Assembly: GCA_902773475.1 (NCBI GenBank)
Contig: CACYEO010000112.1
Span: 1-6,809, forward strand
DNA from: an uncultured bacterium
GTDB taxonomy: Bacteria > Verrucomicrobiota > Kiritimatiellia > RFP12 > UBA1067
Direction: 5' to 3'
Length of the DNA stretch: 6,809 bases
Positions 4,393-6,809 of the stretch are shown piece by piece. The notes under the pieces were generated by a model. That model ran no database searches and was not told where the DNA came from. It was given only the letters and a program-made list of their open reading frames with translations. The position numbers and the translations under genes are program-made. How positions within the stretch are numbered: position 1 is the first letter of the stretch; every line of letters begins with the position of its first letter.

Positions 4393-6696
4393 TCAGTTTG
4401 CGGACGCCGGCTGCGCAGGCGCGGGTTGCGCCGGCGGGGTCTGCGGCTGCGCAGGCTCCTGCCCGCACGATTCTTCTTCCGGATTGCAAACCTGCCGCAA
4501 GGGGCAGGCGGGCTTTCCGGGCGTTTCGCGCACGAAACAGTTCCTCTTCAGGCGGCAGGGCAGGATGGAATCCGCGGCTCCGGTGGACCACACGTACCAG
4601 AGCGCGCCGGCGATTGCCGCAAGCAGGACAAGGATCTTCGCCGTCTTCGCGTATTTCGGCGCATACGGGTCGACCGCGCATTTTGCCGACGGCGGAACCG
4701 CGAGTTCGCGCGTGAAAACGCGCGAAAGGCGCATCGGGAAGCGCAGCGGCCTGTTCACCGCCCATCCGCACGCGTTGAGAATCGCGCCAATGTCGCGCTT
4801 GCGCAGTTTAAGCCACGCTATCAGAACGCTCGGCAGCGACACCGCAAGGACCACGCACGCCACGGCGGCGGCGGCCTTCCACCACGGCATTCCGGCGAAG
4901 AATCCGGCGATGCCGGCGAAAGCCGCGCCAAGCATGCCCACCCCGATGCCGATCGCCGCCACGCTTGAAGCCATCGCCGCGCCGCCGGCCCCTCCGTCGG
5001 AGGCGGCGGGCTTTTTGCCGGCCGACGCCTTCTGCGCGGTCTCGGCGGCAAGCGCATCGGCCTTGGCCAGCGCTTCGCTTTCGCGCGCCGCGAGGATCTT
5101 GTTGACCTGCCCGGAAACCATCTCGCCTATCTTGCGCCAGGGCGACCAGAAGGCCTCGCGCAGCGAAACCTGCGCGTCCGCTATCTGTATGACTGTCGCG
5201 TCCCAGTCTTTACCGTCGCGATCGTAGAACACGCCGTTGCGCCCCGTCCAGAGCGTCGCGGCGAAGCCCGCCGTCACGGCCGCGCATATCGTGCGCTCTT
5301 TCACATCGCCCGAAGGCCGCGTCAGCTTCAGATAGAGGATGTGGCAGCCGGACTTCGCCGCCTGCGCGGAATGCGCGGCGGGATTGTCCACATGGAAGCA
5401 CAGCGAGCAGGCGCGCGAATCGATGTAAAGCGTACCGGTCTGGTAGATTGCAACGCGGTCGGGCCTGTAAAGGCTGGACTGGTTCACGAAGTTGCCGAGG
5501 AATTCCGCAAAATTCGAAACGTAGCGCACGGCCCGCTCTGCGTCGATTATCCCGTCGTATTCGGCGGCGAACCCCGCATCCTTGGCGACGAGCTCTTCAA
5601 GCGCGGAGCGCGAACCGTCCTTGAGCATCGCGCGGAGCGCGTCTTCCGGGATTCCGGCGACGGCGCCGCCCGCTTCCGACGCGCGCCATGCGGCCTTCGG
5701 CGCAAGGGCCGCCTTTATCTGCGCCCACTGTTCGGCGGAAATCGAATCGGCGGCGTCCAGCCCGAGCGCCGGCGCGGCGCAGTCGCGGGCGAACGCGGCC
5801 ATTGTCTCCGCCCACCACGGGTTCACGCCTTCGGCAAGCGGAAGCTCCGCCCCGGGAGCGACGGACGCGAGCGGGAACGCCGCGAGTTCCTCCGGCACGG
5901 ACGACAGATCGCGCCCGGCGAGCGAAGCGATTCCGCCGGCGTCTCCGTTCAGGGATTCCGCGTAGCGCGGATCGAACTGCGACATCCTGCAGCGGTTGAA
6001 GAAATCGTCGATCTTGGCGGCGGCGGCGCCGTACGCGGCCGCTGCGGCGTCGCTCGGGCCGCCGGCAGGCTTGGCGTCCAGCCACGCAATGCGCGCCTCC
6101 GCGTCTGCGTAGAACGCGTCGATCTTCGCCTTGTCGATTCCGTCCTCGCCGGAACGGTCGGCAAGCGTCCCTTCAGAAGCGGCGACGGCAGCGAAAGCCG
6201 CTTCCGCCTTCTTGTCGCCGGCGCACGACTTTGCCGTTATCACGCCGTCTCCGTTGAACGCGGTCGCGGCGAAAGCGTTCTCCGCGGCGGTCACGTCCGC
6301 AAGAGCGACTTCGCCCTGCGCGGAGGCGCCGGAAGCCTCGGCTATCAGTTTGAACTCGGCGGCGAGTTTCCCGCCTTCGGGAGTGGATTCGTCGATGTCG
6401 CCGATGGAAATCGAATCCGCCCCGGCCTTCGAGAACAAAACGTCGAAAGACTTTATGCGGGGCCGGAGCCACTCTACCGCGCCGAGAACTTCGGGCGCGC
6501 GGATGCGTCCGTCGCCGTCCGTGTCCAGCAGCTGCAGCGTGCGCGCGTCAAAACGCAGTCCGGTCACGGGCGCCGCGAGGGCGGTCCAGAATTTCTGGTC
6601 GAGGAAGGGGAGGTTCGCCACGTCGTCGCCGGTTTCGATTTTAACCTGGACGAGTTTGGCGGATTTGAAGAAAGACCACTTGTGCTGTTTTTTCAT
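4393..6696 (-). CDS. Large EF-hand-containing membrane protein with Cys-rich, Pro-rich C-terminus, function unknown
   Basis: The 767-residue product has no signal peptide. Near the N-terminus is one textbook EF-hand loop, DTDGDGRIRAPE (58-69), with ligand positions D58, D60, D62, R64, R66 and E69. Weaker Asp/Gly-rich copies lie near 147-154 (NGDGVIT), 183-190 and 250-256, so an array of degenerate calcium-type hands is plausible. An Ala-rich helical region follows. A more conserved-looking core spans about 390-530, including NFAEFLGNFVN (395-405), YIDSRACSLC (424-433, a CxxC), GRNGVFYDRDGKDWDATV (485-502) and EAFWSPWRKIG (514-524). I believe similar cores occur in uncharacterised proteins of Bacteroidota and Verrucomicrobiota-like bacteria, but this is from memory. 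Three hydrophobic segments (about 576-601, 604-628 and 685-703) anchor it. The tail carries five cysteines (714, 720, 731, 737, 744) and ends in Pro/Ala/Gln repeats. With the N-terminus inside, the tail would be outside the membrane. Reading frame and codon pattern favour this over the long opposite-strand frame. It is the lead gene of the pair with the mutarotase, and its promoter box abuts the ATG. Confidence 0.8.
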   Translation of the reverse strand: MKKQHKWSFFKSAKLVQVKIETGDDVANLPFLDQKFWTALAAPVTGLRFDARTLQLLDTDGDGRIRAPEVLGAVEWLRPRIKSFDVLFSKAGADSISIGDIDESTPEGGKLAAEFKLIAEASGASAQGEVALADVTAAENAFAATAFNGDGVITAKSCAGDKKAEAAFAAVAASEGTLADRSGEDGIDKAKIDAFYADAEARIAWLDAKPAGGPSDAAAAAYGAAAAKIDDFFNRCRMSQFDPRYAESLNGDAGGIASLAGRDLSSVPEELAAFPLASVAPGAELPLAEGVNPWWAETMAAFARDCAAPALGLDAADSISAEQWAQIKAALAPKAAWRASEAGGAVAGIPEDALRAMLKDGSRSALEELVAKDAGFAAEYDGIIDAERAVRYVSNFAEFLGNFVNQSSLYRPDRVAIYQTGTLYIDSRACSLCFHVDNPAAHSAQAAKSGCHILYLKLTRPSGDVKERTICAAVTAGFAATLWTGRNGVFYDRDGKDWDATVIQIADAQVSLREAFWSPWRKIGEMVSGQVNKILAARESEALAKADALAAETAQKASAGKKPAASDGGAGGAAMASSVAAIGIGVGMLGAAFAGIAGFFAGMPWWKAAAAVACVVLAVSLPSVLIAWLKLRKRDIGAILNACGWAVNRPLRFPMRLSRVFTRELAVPPSAKCAVDPYAPKYAKTAKILVLLAAIAGALWYVWSTGAADSILPCRLKRNCFVRETPGKPACPLRQVCNPEEESCGQEPAQPQTPPAQPAPAQPASAN

Positions 6697-6716
6697 GCGC
6701 GTATTTTAGCAAATAC
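6697..6716 (-). promoter_or_regulatory. Extended -10 promoter element inside a small palindrome, probably leaderless start
   Basis: On the minus strand TGC-TAAAAT (6711-6703) is a strong extended -10 element (five of six hexamer bases plus TGn). Only six bases (ACGCGC) separate it from the ATG at 6696, so the transcript should begin at the A of the start codon. There is no Shine-Dalgarno sequence. No good -35 is visible 17 bp upstream (TCGCCG), which an extended -10 can tolerate. The box sits in a perfect inverted repeat, GTATTT-4-AAATAC (6701-6716), which could also be an operator. Confidence 0.6.
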
Positions 6717-6809
6717 CGCGCGCGGCGGCGAGTGCGCGCCGGGCGCATCTGCGTTTTTCACCCATGCGGTTTGAGATTGGAAACAACCGGAACAACTGGA
6801 AAAAACAAC
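6717..6809. other. Non-coding right end with a short GGAA...CAAC tandem pattern
   Basis: No gene is supported here. CGCAT at 6743-6747 and ATGCG at 6763-6767 form a weak 5-bp inverted repeat around a T5 tract. The last 31 bases consist of three imperfect units, GGAAACAACC (6779-6788), GGAACAACT (6789-6797) and GGAAAAAACAAC (6798-6809). They run off the end of the window, so the array may continue. It lies upstream of the EF-hand gene on the minus strand, where it reads as T-rich sequence. Confidence 0.4.

Noticed and set aside
3708..4715. A 335-residue plus-strand frame opposite the mutarotase and the EF-hand gene end
   Set aside because: Arg/Gly/Ala-rich shadow that spans two real genes and their Shine-Dalgarno gap, without recognisable domain.
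5341..6774. A 477-residue plus-strand frame opposite the EF-hand protein
   Set aside because: Arg/Gly-rich composition without recognisable motifs; the minus-strand frame carries the EF-hand, membrane segments and a good promoter.

Overview
The window looks like GC-rich bacterial chromosome (clearly above 60% by eye). Its odd length and repeat-like sequence at both ends suggest a complete metagenomic contig rather than a cut-out. The organism cannot be fixed from sequence alone. The uncharacterised EF-hand membrane protein, as I remember its relatives, and the overall gene style fit an uncultured Verrucomicrobiota/Kiritimatiellota/Lentisphaerota-type anaerobe; this assignment is tentative.

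Layout. Positions 1-290 hold no convincing gene. They contain two related hairpins (1-57 and 161-223) whose arms share the core ACGCAT(T/C)AAAA, a 103-nt spacer that can itself fold, and a likely promoter. A plus-strand cluster of three closely packed genes follows: an ETF-quinone oxidoreductase-like flavoprotein with a C-terminal Fe-S domain (291-2162), a small predicted lipoprotein of unknown function (2176-2688), and a SPOUT-class RNA methyltransferase of the TrmJ type (2690-3439). It meets, stop to stop with one base between, a minus-strand pair transcribed from the right: a large EF-hand membrane protein of unknown function (6696-4393) followed 22 nt later by a hexose-6-phosphate mutarotase-like enzyme (4370-3441). 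The last 113 bases hold the promoter of the minus-strand pair and a low-complexity GGAA...CAAC tail.

Regulation. Both lead genes lack a Shine-Dalgarno sequence. Each carries the same TTTGCTAAA(C/A)T box, which reads as an extended -10 element and ends only 6-7 nt before the ATG, so transcription should begin at or next to the start codon (leaderless mRNA). The second genes of both clusters have clear Shine-Dalgarno sites, and the third plus-strand gene follows its neighbour so closely that coupled translation is likely.

The genes do not form an obvious single pathway: membrane electron transfer, an envelope lipoprotein, tRNA modification, sugar phosphate handling and a Ca2+-binding-type membrane protein. 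The features most worth following up are the paired palindromes, the leaderless promoter box and the unknown 767-residue protein.
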